In this document: piece by piece, positions 15,286-23,383 of the stretch
How the letters are laid out: every line of letters starts with the position of its first letter
How positions within the stretch are numbered: position 1 is the stretch's first letter
NCBI RefSeq assembly: GCF_000214175.1
Contig: NC_015564.1
Location: forward strand, 2,666,001 to 2,730,000
DNA length: 64,000 nt
Direction of reading: 5' to 3'
DNA from: Hoyosella subflava DQS3-9A1
GTDB taxonomy: Bacteria; Actinomycetota; Actinomycetes; Mycobacteriales; Mycobacteriaceae
Made by a program: the position numbers and the translations under genes
Notes under the pieces: model-generated
What the model saw: only the letters and a program-made list of their open reading frames with translations
What the model was told of the DNA's origin: nothing
The model's database searches: none

Positions 15286-16122
15286 CTAGTGGCGCTGCTT
15301 GGCGGGCACCGGAATGCGCACACCAGCAAGTTGGACTGCCTGCCCCACGACACGCCCCTCGCTGTCCCACACGGTCGTCGTTTCGTCCATGCGGTCGTCA
15401 CTAATTTCCGCGGAGCTGGTGTGCACCTGCAGCGGCCCCGGAGCGGGGTGACGCCGAACAAATGCCGTCAGCTGCAGGGTCGGCGCCCACCCCGGGATGC
15501 CCATCTCGAGGGACACAGGTGGGGACGGGTCGAGTGCAATGAGCATGCTGAAGGGGTCCCAGGCGGTGCCGTCAGCCAGACTCACCCACGTTCCAACGAA
15601 GCCGCGTCGCGATGGCTCACCGATGGCGAATCCTAGTGCGGCGGGGTCGATGTGCTGTTCAATCATCCCCATCAGCGAAAGCCGGGCATCAACACCTGGC
15701 GACTCCACGGGAATGCGAACACAGCGCTCCCTCGGCGGGAGATCCACTGGGGCACTTGAGGTCCAGTACGGATCGTCAGCACCGAGCGCGCCGAATGTCA
15801 TGAGCGCGGACACACACGTGGCCCCGTCCTGCACAAGTCGCGCCTGGACCTGCGTCGCGCTGCGCCCACTCCGGAGCAGTTCGGTGATAACTTCGGCGGC
15901 ACCCGGTTCCGGTGGCTGCACGTACGTCGCGCTGATCGCGGACACATCTGGGTGCGCGTCCGGTTTCGCCTCATCGGCACGGGCCGCGGCAGCGCGCGCC
16001 ACCACGGCGAGCAGATATCCACCGTGCAGTTTGTCCCCAATCGACCACTGGTCGTCGAGGGTGACTCCGTAGCGATCCACATCGTTCCGTTTGGGATGTG
16101 TCGCGCGCGCGAACTCGCTCAT
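15286..16122 (-). CDS. Acyl-CoA thioesterase-like hotdog-fold protein
   Basis: A 278-residue double-hotdog protein of the TesB/4HBT_3 type. The first hotdog carries YGVTLDDQWSIGDKLHGGYLLAVVARAAA, the second GTWVSLADGTAWDPFSMLIALD followed by a long strand pair; WDP-x-SM is a recurring motif in mycobacterial members. It probably hydrolyses acyl-CoA thioesters in the cytoplasm; chain length unknown. I start at the ATG at 16122 (MSEFARA) because TGGAG lies six bases upstream, not at the ATG four codons earlier. Divergent from the TetR gene at 16229, with a strong dyad between them. Confidence 0.8.
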   Translation of the reverse strand: MSEFARATHPKRNDVDRYGVTLDDQWSIGDKLHGGYLLAVVARAAAARADEAKPDAHPDVSAISATYVQPPEPGAAEVITELLRSGRSATQVQARLVQDGATCVSALMTFGALGADDPYWTSSAPVDLPPRERCVRIPVESPGVDARLSLMGMIEQHIDPAALGFAIGEPSRRGFVGTWVSLADGTAWDPFSMLIALDPSPPVSLEMGIPGWAPTLQLTAFVRRHPAPGPLQVHTSSAEISDDRMDETTTVWDSEGRVVGQAVQLAGVRIPVPAKQRH

Positions 16123-16188
16123 GACGGGCTCCATCTAGGTATCGCGGTGGTCACCGCTACTGCTTGGCAACACTAAGTTAACGCCGTC

Positions 16189-16207
16189 AGGTTGACAGTG
16201 TCAACCT
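16189..16207. promoter_or_regulatory. TetR operator-like dyad AGGTTGAC-AGT-GTCAACCT
   Basis: A perfect 8-bp dyad with a 3-base centre in the 106-base gap between the thioesterase and tetR starts, ending 21 bases before the tetR ATG. Typical of an autoregulatory TetR operator. Confidence 0.65.
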
Positions 16208-16228
16208 CCGCCTGGGAAGATTGAATCT

Positions 16229-16930
16229 ATGACACGTACACGCAGCCGGGCCCGGCCAGGAGAGGGCGCCCGGCTGCGTGACGACATTCTGGACGCAGCC
16301 GAAGCACTCCTCGAGGAGAGTGGAACCGAGGAAGCGCTCACAATGCGCGCGGTCGCCGCGAAGACTGGCGTGACCACCCCTGCGGTCTACCTCCATTTCG
16401 CGGACAAAGAAGCACTTCTCGAAGCCGTGTGCCTACGGGTCTGGTCACAACTCGGGGCCAAGGTGCGAGAACGCGGAAAGACACGCAGCAACCCGTTCTC
16501 GGCCCTCGCCGAGCAAGGGCGTACATTCGCGCAGTTCGCCCTGGCGCACCCGATCCAGTACCGGGTGCTCATGATGCGCCCCTCGATGACTCGCGGAGTA
16601 TCTGAGGCCGCTCAGGCTTGCTACCAGTTCCATGCCGACACAGTCACGCAGTGCGTCGAATCCGGCATCCTGCAAGGCGATTCCGAACGTCTTGCGCTGT
16701 CCCTTTGGGCAGCGCTGCACGGCTGCGTGTCACTACTCATCGCGCAACCCGACTTTCCCTGGCCGGATACCCCCGATGCCATCGTCGAGGATGCGATCCG
16801 GATGGCAGGCTACGGGACAGCAATAAGTTCACGGATCCCCCACTCCGCCAGAATCCCGTCGTCGGATCTGCCCCGGCGACTCGACGCCGCAGCCGATCAA
16901 CTGATGAACGACGGACCGCCAGAAGCCTGA
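16229..16930 (+). CDS. TetR/AcrR-family regulator with WHG-type C-terminal domain
   Basis: A 233-residue TetR-family protein. The HTH is standard (LRDDILDAAEALLEESGTEEALTMRAVAAKTGVTTPAVYLHFADKEALLEAV, residues about 16-67). The ligand domain contains LWAALHGCVSLLI, the WHG-like signature of the TetR_C_13/33 group. It is divergent from a thioesterase over a perfect AGGTTGAC dyad, which suggests it senses an acyl-CoA or fatty acid, and it lies 37 bases before the antiporter gene, which it may also control. Confidence 0.9.
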   Translation: MTRTRSRARPGEGARLRDDILDAAEALLEESGTEEALTMRAVAAKTGVTTPAVYLHFADKEALLEAVCLRVWSQLGAKVRERGKTRSNPFSALAEQGRTFAQFALAHPIQYRVLMMRPSMTRGVSEAAQACYQFHADTVTQCVESGILQGDSERLALSLWAALHGCVSLLIAQPDFPWPDTPDAIVEDAIRMAGYGTAISSRIPHSARIPSSDLPRRLDAAADQLMNDGPPEA

Positions 16931-16967
16931 TAAGAGCCGCGCGCGACTGAGGAAGGGGACGGACACG

Positions 16968-18227
16968 GTGACAACGGATCAGCTCAACATCGCCCTCCTA
17001 GGCGCAATGCTGATTCTGCTGATCGGCGCGGTGGCGGTGACGTTTGCGACACGAATCGGGCTCCCCGCGCTCCTCGCATTTCTCGGTCTCGGACTCATCA
17101 TCGGGGAAGACGGTCTGGGCATCGAATTCGACGACAAGAATCTCGCTCAGGTCCTCGGATTTCTCGCCCTGGCCGTAATCCTGGCCGAGGGCGGTCTCTC
17201 CACCAGGTGGTCAGAGATTCGTCCAGCGTTGCCGTTCGCACTTCTCCTTTCTACGGTCGGCGTTGGCATCAGCGTTGCAGTCGTCGCCGTGGTGATTCGA
17301 TTCGCGCTCGGAGTCGATTGGCAGGTCGCAGTCCTCATCGGCGCCATCGTTTCGTCGACCGACGCCGCCGCCGTGTTCTCAATCTTGCGGCGTTTCCCCC
17401 TGCATGCACGCGTTCGGTCCGCGCTCGAAGCGGAGTCCGGCCTGAATGATCCACCGGTGGTCATTCTCGTTGTCATCGTTGTGTCTGGTGCATGGGCGGA
17501 TACCGGACTTGTGGGGTCCGTAGCGATGTTCACGTACCAGCTGATTGCAGGCGCATTGGTCGCACTCGTGATTGCAACACTCGGCGGGTGGCTGCTGCGG
17601 CGTATCGCGGTGCCCGAACCAGGCCTCTACCCGGCAGCGATGTTCGGTTTGCCCTTGCTCGCGTTCGGAGCAGCAGGGGCGCTCGGTGCGAGCGGCTTTC
17701 TCGCGGCATACGTCGCTGGCCTGCTCCTGTGCAACGCGCAACTCCCGCACCGGCGTCACACCCTGAACTTCGCACATGGCGTCGCATGGGTCGCCCAGAT
17801 CACGCTATTCGTCATGCTCGGACTGCTCGCCACCCCGCGAGATCTCCCTGCAGCAGTCGCACCGGCACTGATCATCGGCGGCGCGCTCTTGCTGCTCGCC
17901 CGTCCCGCATCAGTGCTGGTGACCTCCGCCGCGATGATCAGTGTGCGTCCTTCAGGAGCGGACGGCCAGACGCCGTCGAGCAGAAGACGCACGCTGCAAT
18001 GGCAACTACCATTGCGTGAGCAGGCTTTTCTCTCCTGGGCCGGACTGCGCGGCGCGGTCCCCATCGTCCTGGCAACAATCCCCCAGGCACAAGGGATTCC
18101 AGGCACCGAGAACCTCTTTGACATCGTTCTCGTGCTAGTCGTCATTTTCACCCTGATCCAGGGTCCTACGCTCCCCGCCGCAGCCAGATGGCTTGGTGTC
18201 GCCGTTGAGCCCGGAGGCAAAACCTGA
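16968..18227 (+). CDS. CPA1-type cation:proton antiporter
   Basis: A 419-residue polytopic membrane protein with about 12 hydrophobic segments. LLAFLGLGLIIGEDGLGIEF, AVILAEGGL and AIVSSTDAAAVFSIL are landmarks of the NhaP2/CvrA K+(Na+):H+ antiporter branch; the SSTDAAAV motif holds the ion-binding Thr-Asp and ESGLNDPP the Asn-Asp pair. The C-terminal RCK/TrkA domain of full-length CvrA is absent, so this is the short form. GTG start. It exchanges K+ or Na+ for protons at the plasma membrane. It may be co-transcribed with the upstream tetR. Confidence 0.88.
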   Translation: MTTDQLNIALLGAMLILLIGAVAVTFATRIGLPALLAFLGLGLIIGEDGLGIEFDDKNLAQVLGFLALAVILAEGGLSTRWSEIRPALPFALLLSTVGVGISVAVVAVVIRFALGVDWQVAVLIGAIVSSTDAAAVFSILRRFPLHARVRSALEAESGLNDPPVVILVVIVVSGAWADTGLVGSVAMFTYQLIAGALVALVIATLGGWLLRRIAVPEPGLYPAAMFGLPLLAFGAAGALGASGFLAAYVAGLLLCNAQLPHRRHTLNFAHGVAWVAQITLFVMLGLLATPRDLPAAVAPALIIGGALLLLARPASVLVTSAAMISVRPSGADGQTPSSRRRTLQWQLPLREQAFLSWAGLRGAVPIVLATIPQAQGIPGTENLFDIVLVLVVIFTLIQGPTLPAAARWLGVAVEPGGKT

Positions 18228-18405
18228 CTATTGCGAGAAAACTAGTCGCTCATAGCCCGAACACAAGCCCGGCGGCCCTCCATTCTCCCTAGCCAAACCA
18301 CCTTATTGACGAACATTAAAGAAATGTAAGAACGCGACTTGAACCTGTCCTTCATGGGGGGCTTTGCTGACGTTACGTATTAGCAGTCCCTGCATTGGAG
18401 GATCA

Positions 18406-19317
18406 ATGACGACCTCGCTTCATGCTCCCGCACCGCAGCGCACGCCCCGCGTCCCGCGCGTCCCCTTCACAGAAGAAAGCAAACTGTGGGATGGCGCCGG
18501 GCTTATTACCTTCGCGCTGACGAACAGTTCGGCATTCGCGCTACAGACAATGCACCCCACCGTCGGCGTAGTCGTGGGTGAGCACTCGACATTCCGGACC
18601 GATGCGCTGGGCCGAGCGAAACGCAGCATCGCCTCTGTACTGACATGGGTATATGGCGGCGAGGAAGCCCTGGCGGAGGCGGACCGCCTCCGCCAAATGC
18701 ACAAGCCTCTCATTTCCCGCGACGAATACGGAAATACGCATCACGCACTGTCGGCAGGCCCGTGGGCCTGGATCATGCTGACCGCCCCGCACGGCTTCGC
18801 CACGGCTGACAAGTACTTCTCAACTAAACCGAGTTCCGAAGAACACCAGGAAGAGGTCTACGCCGAAGTAGTTCAGCTCATGCGCAACCTACACGTGCAG
18901 GAACGTGAGATCCCGAAGACGTATGCGGAATACGTCGAGGTATTCGACAAGATCATCGATGAGGTACTGGTGGCACACCCCACGGCCTACGAGTTCCTGG
19001 AGACGGTGCGCCGGGTGCCCCCTCCCGTCGAGTTGCCAACCGCACTGCACCCTCTTTGGCGCGTCCTCACGCTCCTCCCTGGCGAACTCCTGTACTTCGT
19101 TACGGTCGGCACGATGCCTGAGAAGGCGCGTGAGAAACTCGGCCTGAAGTGGACCACCCGCGATGAGCAGCTACTCCGGGCATTCGGTTTCGCCGTCAGC
19201 TACGGGGTAAGTGCACTGCCTGAGCGCCTTCGCTACTTCCCTATCGCTTATCAAGCACGCAAAGCAGCACGGGAGCGCTCGAAGCTCGTCGGCATGCTCG
19301 AGCATCGCCCGATGTAA
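18406..19317 (+). CDS. DUF2236 oxygenase-like protein (MpaB/rubber oxygenase superfamily)
   Basis: A 303-residue protein of the DUF2236 family, related to latex-clearing protein and the ER-bound oxygenase MpaB. FTEESKLWDGAGLITFALTNSSAFALQTMHPTVGVVVGEHSTFRTDALGRAKRSI matches the usual N-terminal helices, and AGPWAWIMLTAPHGFATAD carries the conserved His region; family members studied so far bind haem b. Substrate unknown; a lipid or terpenoid is likely given the neighbouring acyl-CoA ligase. The ATG at 18406 follows GGAGG by five bases and is preferred over a frame opening at 18364. No signal peptide. Confidence 0.8.
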   Translation: MTTSLHAPAPQRTPRVPRVPFTEESKLWDGAGLITFALTNSSAFALQTMHPTVGVVVGEHSTFRTDALGRAKRSIASVLTWVYGGEEALAEADRLRQMHKPLISRDEYGNTHHALSAGPWAWIMLTAPHGFATADKYFSTKPSSEEHQEEVYAEVVQLMRNLHVQEREIPKTYAEYVEVFDKIIDEVLVAHPTAYEFLETVRRVPPPVELPTALHPLWRVLTLLPGELLYFVTVGTMPEKAREKLGLKWTTRDEQLLRAFGFAVSYGVSALPERLRYFPIAYQARKAARERSKLVGMLEHRPM

Positions 19318-19449
19318 CAACACTCCGGAGCAGTCCGGTTTGACGGTATCTCTAGCTTCTAGACCCCCAATAAGTTAACGTGAGTTCGCACACACGGCAT
19401 TCCTGTTACCACCGCGGCCACCGCAACCATGATCGAAGGAACCTAACAG

Positions 19450-21228
19450 ATGGGCACAACCAATTCAGAGACACTCTGCGCCGCGTTCCAGGCGCAGGTG
19501 GCGCGCATTCCGGGCAAAACTGCAGTTCGGACGGCTGACGGATCAGTCAGCCTGACGTGGCAGGATTACGGGAGGCGCGTACAGCGCATGGCCGCTGGCC
19601 TCGCCGCACTGGGTGTCAAGCATGGCGACACAGTCGGAATGATGCTGACGAACCGTCCCGAGTTCCACATTGCAGACACCGCGATTCTGCACCTGGGTGC
19701 GGGCGCGTTCTCGGTTTACAACTCGTCCCCTGCCGAACAAATCCAGTACATCTTCCGGAACGCAGATAACCGTGTCGTTATTTGTGAACCGCAGTTCCTC
19801 GATACGGTTCGGCAAGCAAGCGAAGGTACGGCCGTCGAGCACATCGTGTGCGTCGACAGCGAAGACACTGCCCCTGCTGGAACTATGAGTTTGGCCGCGC
19901 TCGACGAACTCGGGGATCCCACCTTCGATTTCGGTGCCACATGGCGCGCGGTGCAGCCTTCGGACCTCGCGACGATCATTTACACCTCTGGCACAACGGG
20001 TCCACCGAAGGGTGTTGAACTCACGCACGCCAACCTGATGACACAAATCACCGCCGTCGAAACACTCATTACTCCGGAGGACGACGACACGGTCATCTCC
20101 TACCTTCCCGACGCGCATGCAGCGAACCGGATCGCGGCGCACTACCGGAGCGTGGCGACCGGAACTCAGGTCATCACGGTTGACGATCCGAAGAAGGTCA
20201 TCGAGGCACTCGTTTCACTTCGGCCGACAATCTTCGGTGCTGTACCCGCGATCTGGTACAAGCTGAAGGCCCGGCTCGACGCCGCACTCGCAGCAGAAAC
20301 CGGGGCCAAGAAATCCCTCGCGTTGTGGGCGCTGGCCACTGGCACAAAAGTGGCGACGCTCAAATCTGACGGCAAGTCGATTCCGCCGCTGCTCGCAGTA
20401 CAGCACCGGGTCGCCGACAAGCTGGTGCTCAGCAAGTTCCGTGAGCGTCTGGGAATGGACAATCTGCGCGTCGCCCTCTCGGGTGCAGCCCCCATCGCCC
20501 CGGATGTGATGGCGTTCGTACTCGGACTCGGTCTTCCGGTGAGCGAGGTCTGGGGCATGTCGGAGACTGCCTTGATCGTGACCTACAACCCGCTCAGTTC
20601 ACCACGTATCGGAACTGTGGGTACCACGATCCGCGGCATGCGGGTGGCGCTCGCGGAGGACGGTGAAGTCCTGGTCAAGGGTCCCCAGATCATGCGTGGC
20701 TACCGCGGAGATCCGGAGAAGACGGCGGAGGCCATCGATAGCGACGGCTGGCTGCACACCGGGGATCTCGGACAGCTAGACAGCGACGGCTACCTCACAA
20801 TCATCGACCGCAAGAAAGAAATCATCATCAATGCGGCCGGCAAGAACATGGCCCCCTCGAATATCGAAGGGACAGTCAAGGTGTCGTGCCCACTAGCGGG
20901 TTCGGTGGTCGCCGTCGGCGACAACCAGAAATACATCGTCGCCCTCATTACCCTCGATCCGGACGCCGCGGCTGCATTCGCCGAAGCGCACGGGATATCG
21001 AACGTGGACCCCGCCGAACTCAGTGTTCACCCCGATCTTGTCGCCGCAGTCCAGGCCGGTATCGACGCGGCGAATGAACGGCTTTCCCGTGTGGAACAGA
21101 TCAAGAAGTTCACAATCTTGCCAACCTTCTGGGAGCCTGGAAGCGAGGAACTCACCCCCACGATGAAGCTGAAGCGCAAGCCCATCGCCAAGAAGTACAG
21201 CGGCGAAATCGAGGCGCTGTACCGCTAG
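19450..21228 (+). CDS. Long-chain fatty-acid-CoA ligase (FadD-type AMP-forming)
   Basis: A 592-residue ANL-superfamily enzyme that activates fatty acids to acyl-CoA via acyl-AMP. Motif A3 is TIIYTSGTTGPPKGVELTH (about residue 177), A5 is SEVWGMSE, A8 is GWLHTGDLGQLDSDGYLTIIDRKKE, and the catalytic lysine motif PTMKLKRKPI lies near the C-terminus. The residue pattern and length resemble mycobacterial FadD11/FadD15-type ligases. It starts ten bases after AAGGAACC and is followed by a strong bidirectional terminator. The AAGTTAACG word 70 bases upstream recurs at two other lipid-gene promoters in this window. Confidence 0.92.
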   Translation: MGTTNSETLCAAFQAQVARIPGKTAVRTADGSVSLTWQDYGRRVQRMAAGLAALGVKHGDTVGMMLTNRPEFHIADTAILHLGAGAFSVYNSSPAEQIQYIFRNADNRVVICEPQFLDTVRQASEGTAVEHIVCVDSEDTAPAGTMSLAALDELGDPTFDFGATWRAVQPSDLATIIYTSGTTGPPKGVELTHANLMTQITAVETLITPEDDDTVISYLPDAHAANRIAAHYRSVATGTQVITVDDPKKVIEALVSLRPTIFGAVPAIWYKLKARLDAALAAETGAKKSLALWALATGTKVATLKSDGKSIPPLLAVQHRVADKLVLSKFRERLGMDNLRVALSGAAPIAPDVMAFVLGLGLPVSEVWGMSETALIVTYNPLSSPRIGTVGTTIRGMRVALAEDGEVLVKGPQIMRGYRGDPEKTAEAIDSDGWLHTGDLGQLDSDGYLTIIDRKKEIIINAAGKNMAPSNIEGTVKVSCPLAGSVVAVGDNQKYIVALITLDPDAAAAFAEAHGISNVDPAELSVHPDLVAAVQAGIDAANERLSRVEQIKKFTILPTFWEPGSEELTPTMKLKRKPIAKKYSGEIEALYR

Positions 21229-21247
21229 CCGCCGCGCTTGAGAGATG

Positions 21248-21282
21248 CAAAACAGGACCCCGCTAAGCGGGGTCCTGTTTTG
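21248..21282. terminator. Bidirectional intrinsic terminator
   Basis: A perfect 16-bp stem (CAAAACAGGACCCCGC and its complement) with a TAA loop, ending in TTTTG on both strands. It lies between the convergent ligase and acyl-CoA dehydrogenase genes and is the clearest terminator in the window. Confidence 0.92.
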
Positions 21283-21297
21283 ATTGCACTCCGGCTA

Positions 21298-22452
21298 TCA
21301 GAGGCCGTAGGACTTGCCGATGATGTCGCGCTGAATCTCATTCGTGCCGCCATAGATCGACGACACGAGCGTGGTACGGACATGTTGTTCCATGTCGAAC
21401 TCCGTGGCGTACCCGTACCCTCCCATCATCTGCATGCCTTCGAGGGCAACCTTCTTCGCCGTCTCAGTCAGCTTCAGCTTGGCCATCGACGCTTCGCGCG
21501 GGAAGAGCTTCGTTGGGTTCTCGTCAACAAGCCGTGCGACGCTGTAGACGAGCAGCCTAGAACACTCGATTTCAGTCGCGAGGTCAGCAAGCCGATGGCG
21601 CATTGCCTGGAAACTCCCCACCGGCCGACCGAACTGTTTACGTTCAGTGACGAATTTCAGCGTGTCAGCGAAAGCGCGCTCAGCGACGCCGAGCATCATC
21701 GCCGCGAGGATGAGGCGCTCGATGTTCAGGCCGGTCATCAGTTGCATCCAGCCGTTGTCGACCTCACCGATCACCGCGTCTTCCGGCAGCAGGCAGTCCG
21801 TGAAGTAGAGGTCGTTGACTTCTTTGCCGCCCATTGTGTCGATGCCGCTGATCTTGAGTCCGTCGACGCCTACTGGGACGTGGAACATCGTCAGGCCCTC
21901 ATGCTTGGCACCAGTACGTGATGTCCGCGCGACAAGCAAGATGTTCTCCGCGAAATGCGCGTTCGAGCACCACGTCTTTTGCCCATTGATCAACCAGCCG
22001 TCCGAGGTCTTCTCGGCACGGCAACTCAGGTTGGCGACATCGGACCCGGCTTCCGGTTCGGACATCGAGATCGACTCAGAGGCGCCGCGGACAATGCCGC
22101 CGAGTACTTCTTGCTTTTGTGCCTCGGTGCCGAATTTCGCATACGCAGCACCCGTTATGAAGGTCGGGCCTATGCCGCCGATTGGCGCCATGCCTCTGCT
22201 GGCTTCCTCGAGCAGGATGCACGTGTCGACCATGCTTCCCGCGGCACCCCCGTACTCTTCGGGAACCATCACGCCGATCCAGCCCAGCTCCGCCATCTTT
22301 TCATATAGCGCCTGGTTGTGATTGTGCTGCCCGTGGTGCGTTAGCGCATCTCGCTGTTCCCGCGTGCCACATTCGCGGCGGCAGAAATCGGCGACTGCCT
22401 GGGCGAAATCGCGTTGCTCGGCGGTGAAACCGAGGTCAAGAGATGAAGACAT
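21298..22452 (-). CDS. Acyl-CoA dehydrogenase
   Basis: A 384-residue FAD flavoprotein of the acyl-CoA dehydrogenase family, catalysing alpha,beta-desaturation of an acyl-CoA. The three domains are present: N-terminal helical (TAEQRDFAQAVADFCRRE), beta domain with ISMSEPEAGSDVANL and WLINGQKTWCSNA, and C-terminal helical (RKQFGRPVGSFQAMRHRLADL). The site that is EGT in medium-chain enzymes reads IYGGTNEI, so the catalytic base must be elsewhere. I start at 22452 (MSSSLDLG) with GAGAGG nearby. It is divergent from a GntR gene over a TTTGATCAAA palindrome. Confidence 0.9.
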   Translation of the reverse strand: MSSSLDLGFTAEQRDFAQAVADFCRRECGTREQRDALTHHGQHNHNQALYEKMAELGWIGVMVPEEYGGAAGSMVDTCILLEEASRGMAPIGGIGPTFITGAAYAKFGTEAQKQEVLGGIVRGASESISMSEPEAGSDVANLSCRAEKTSDGWLINGQKTWCSNAHFAENILLVARTSRTGAKHEGLTMFHVPVGVDGLKISGIDTMGGKEVNDLYFTDCLLPEDAVIGEVDNGWMQLMTGLNIERLILAAMMLGVAERAFADTLKFVTERKQFGRPVGSFQAMRHRLADLATEIECSRLLVYSVARLVDENPTKLFPREASMAKLKLTETAKKVALEGMQMMGGYGYATEFDMEQHVRTTLVSSIYGGTNEIQRDIIGKSYGL

Positions 22453-22473
22453 GTGAGACCTCTCAGTGTGTTG

Positions 22474-22489
22474 ATATTTGATCAAATAT
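22474..22489. promoter_or_regulatory. Perfect 16-bp palindrome ATATTTGATCAAATAT (GntR/FadR-type operator)
   Basis: A spacerless perfect palindrome 22 bases upstream of the dehydrogenase start, in the divergent gap shared with the GntR/FCD regulator gene. The TTTGATCAAA core is the type of short dyad bound by FadR-subfamily regulators. Confidence 0.7.
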
Positions 22490-22577
22490 AACGTGAATCA
22501 TCGACTCAAGGCCAGTGCGGGACGACGGGATCACTCGCAAGCCGCGCCATTCACCCGTACACTCGCAGCTAAGGGTT

Positions 22578-22593
22578 ATATTTGATCAGATTA
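22578..22593. promoter_or_regulatory. Second, half-degenerate copy of the TTTGATCA operator
   Basis: ATATTTGATCAGATTA repeats the perfect operator with 11 identical leading bases and a decayed right half, 104 bp centre-to-centre away and 74 bases before the gntR ATG. Two sites would allow looping or independent control of both promoters. Confidence 0.6.
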
Positions 22594-22666
22594 GACATAG
22601 AGTAGCGCCGGGTCCAGAGAGACAATTCCGCAGCGGAGGCGGAAGCGCCACAGGAGGATAAGACGA

Positions 22667-23383
22667 ATGCCGACGGCTAGCAAGCGCCCCGCGACTGCGG
22701 CAGGCAAGGTACCGCCACTACGGCGGCGATCTCAGCTCTCCGATGACGTGGCCGACCATGTCCGCGGTTTAATCATGTCGGGTCAGGTGAAACCCGGTGA
22801 GTTCATCAGACTTGATGAAACAGCCGCGGCACTTGGAGTGAGCATCACGCCAGTCCGGGAGGCGCTGCTCACGTTACGTGGCGAAGGACTCGTCCACCTC
22901 GAACCGCACCGTGGATATGCCGTGTCACCATTGAGCCGCACAGATATCACGGATATCTTCTGGCTACAAGGACAGATAGCGGTTGAACTCGCCGTGCGCG
23001 CCGCACAACGCATCACCGCGGACTCCCTCAAACGGCTCGAAGGACTGCTCACCGAAATGGCGGAAGCGGTCGCCAACGGCGACAGCGACGACGTGGCAGC
23101 CAGCGTCTTCGAATTCCACCGCTCGATAAACCACATCTCAGGCGGCACAAAGCTTGCGTGGTTTCTCCAGAATGCGCTCCGCTATACGCCGTACCGGCTC
23201 TACGCATCAAGTGCGGACTGGGGCAAACAGGCTGTCAGCAGCCATGAGCAACTTGTTGCGGCGATGCGTGGAAAGGATTTAGACGCGGTTCGGCATCTGG
23301 TTCACGCGCAATTCAGCGACGGTGCGGATCGGCTTATCCAGCATCTGGACGAAATCGGAATGTGGGACCACGAGGAGAGCTAG
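22667..23383 (+). CDS. GntR-family regulator, FadR/FCD subfamily
   Basis: A 238-residue regulator. The winged helix is at residues about 22-85 (LSDDVADHVRGLIMSGQVKPGEFIRLDETAAALGVSITPVREALLTLRGEGLVHLEPHRGYAVSPLS, the GntR signature). The C-terminal FCD domain has the expected metal-site spacing (VFEFHRSINHISG and SSHEQLVAAM), so it may bind a metal-coordinated carboxylate or acyl ligand. It is divergent from the acyl-CoA dehydrogenase and directly upstream of the molybdopterin enzyme, whose GTG overlaps its stop (TAGTG). Both neighbours are likely targets. Confidence 0.92.
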   Translation: MPTASKRPATAAGKVPPLRRRSQLSDDVADHVRGLIMSGQVKPGEFIRLDETAAALGVSITPVREALLTLRGEGLVHLEPHRGYAVSPLSRTDITDIFWLQGQIAVELAVRAAQRITADSLKRLEGLLTEMAEAVANGDSDDVAASVFEFHRSINHISGGTKLAWFLQNALRYTPYRLYASSADWGKQAVSSHEQLVAAMRGKDLDAVRHLVHAQFSDGADRLIQHLDEIGMWDHEES

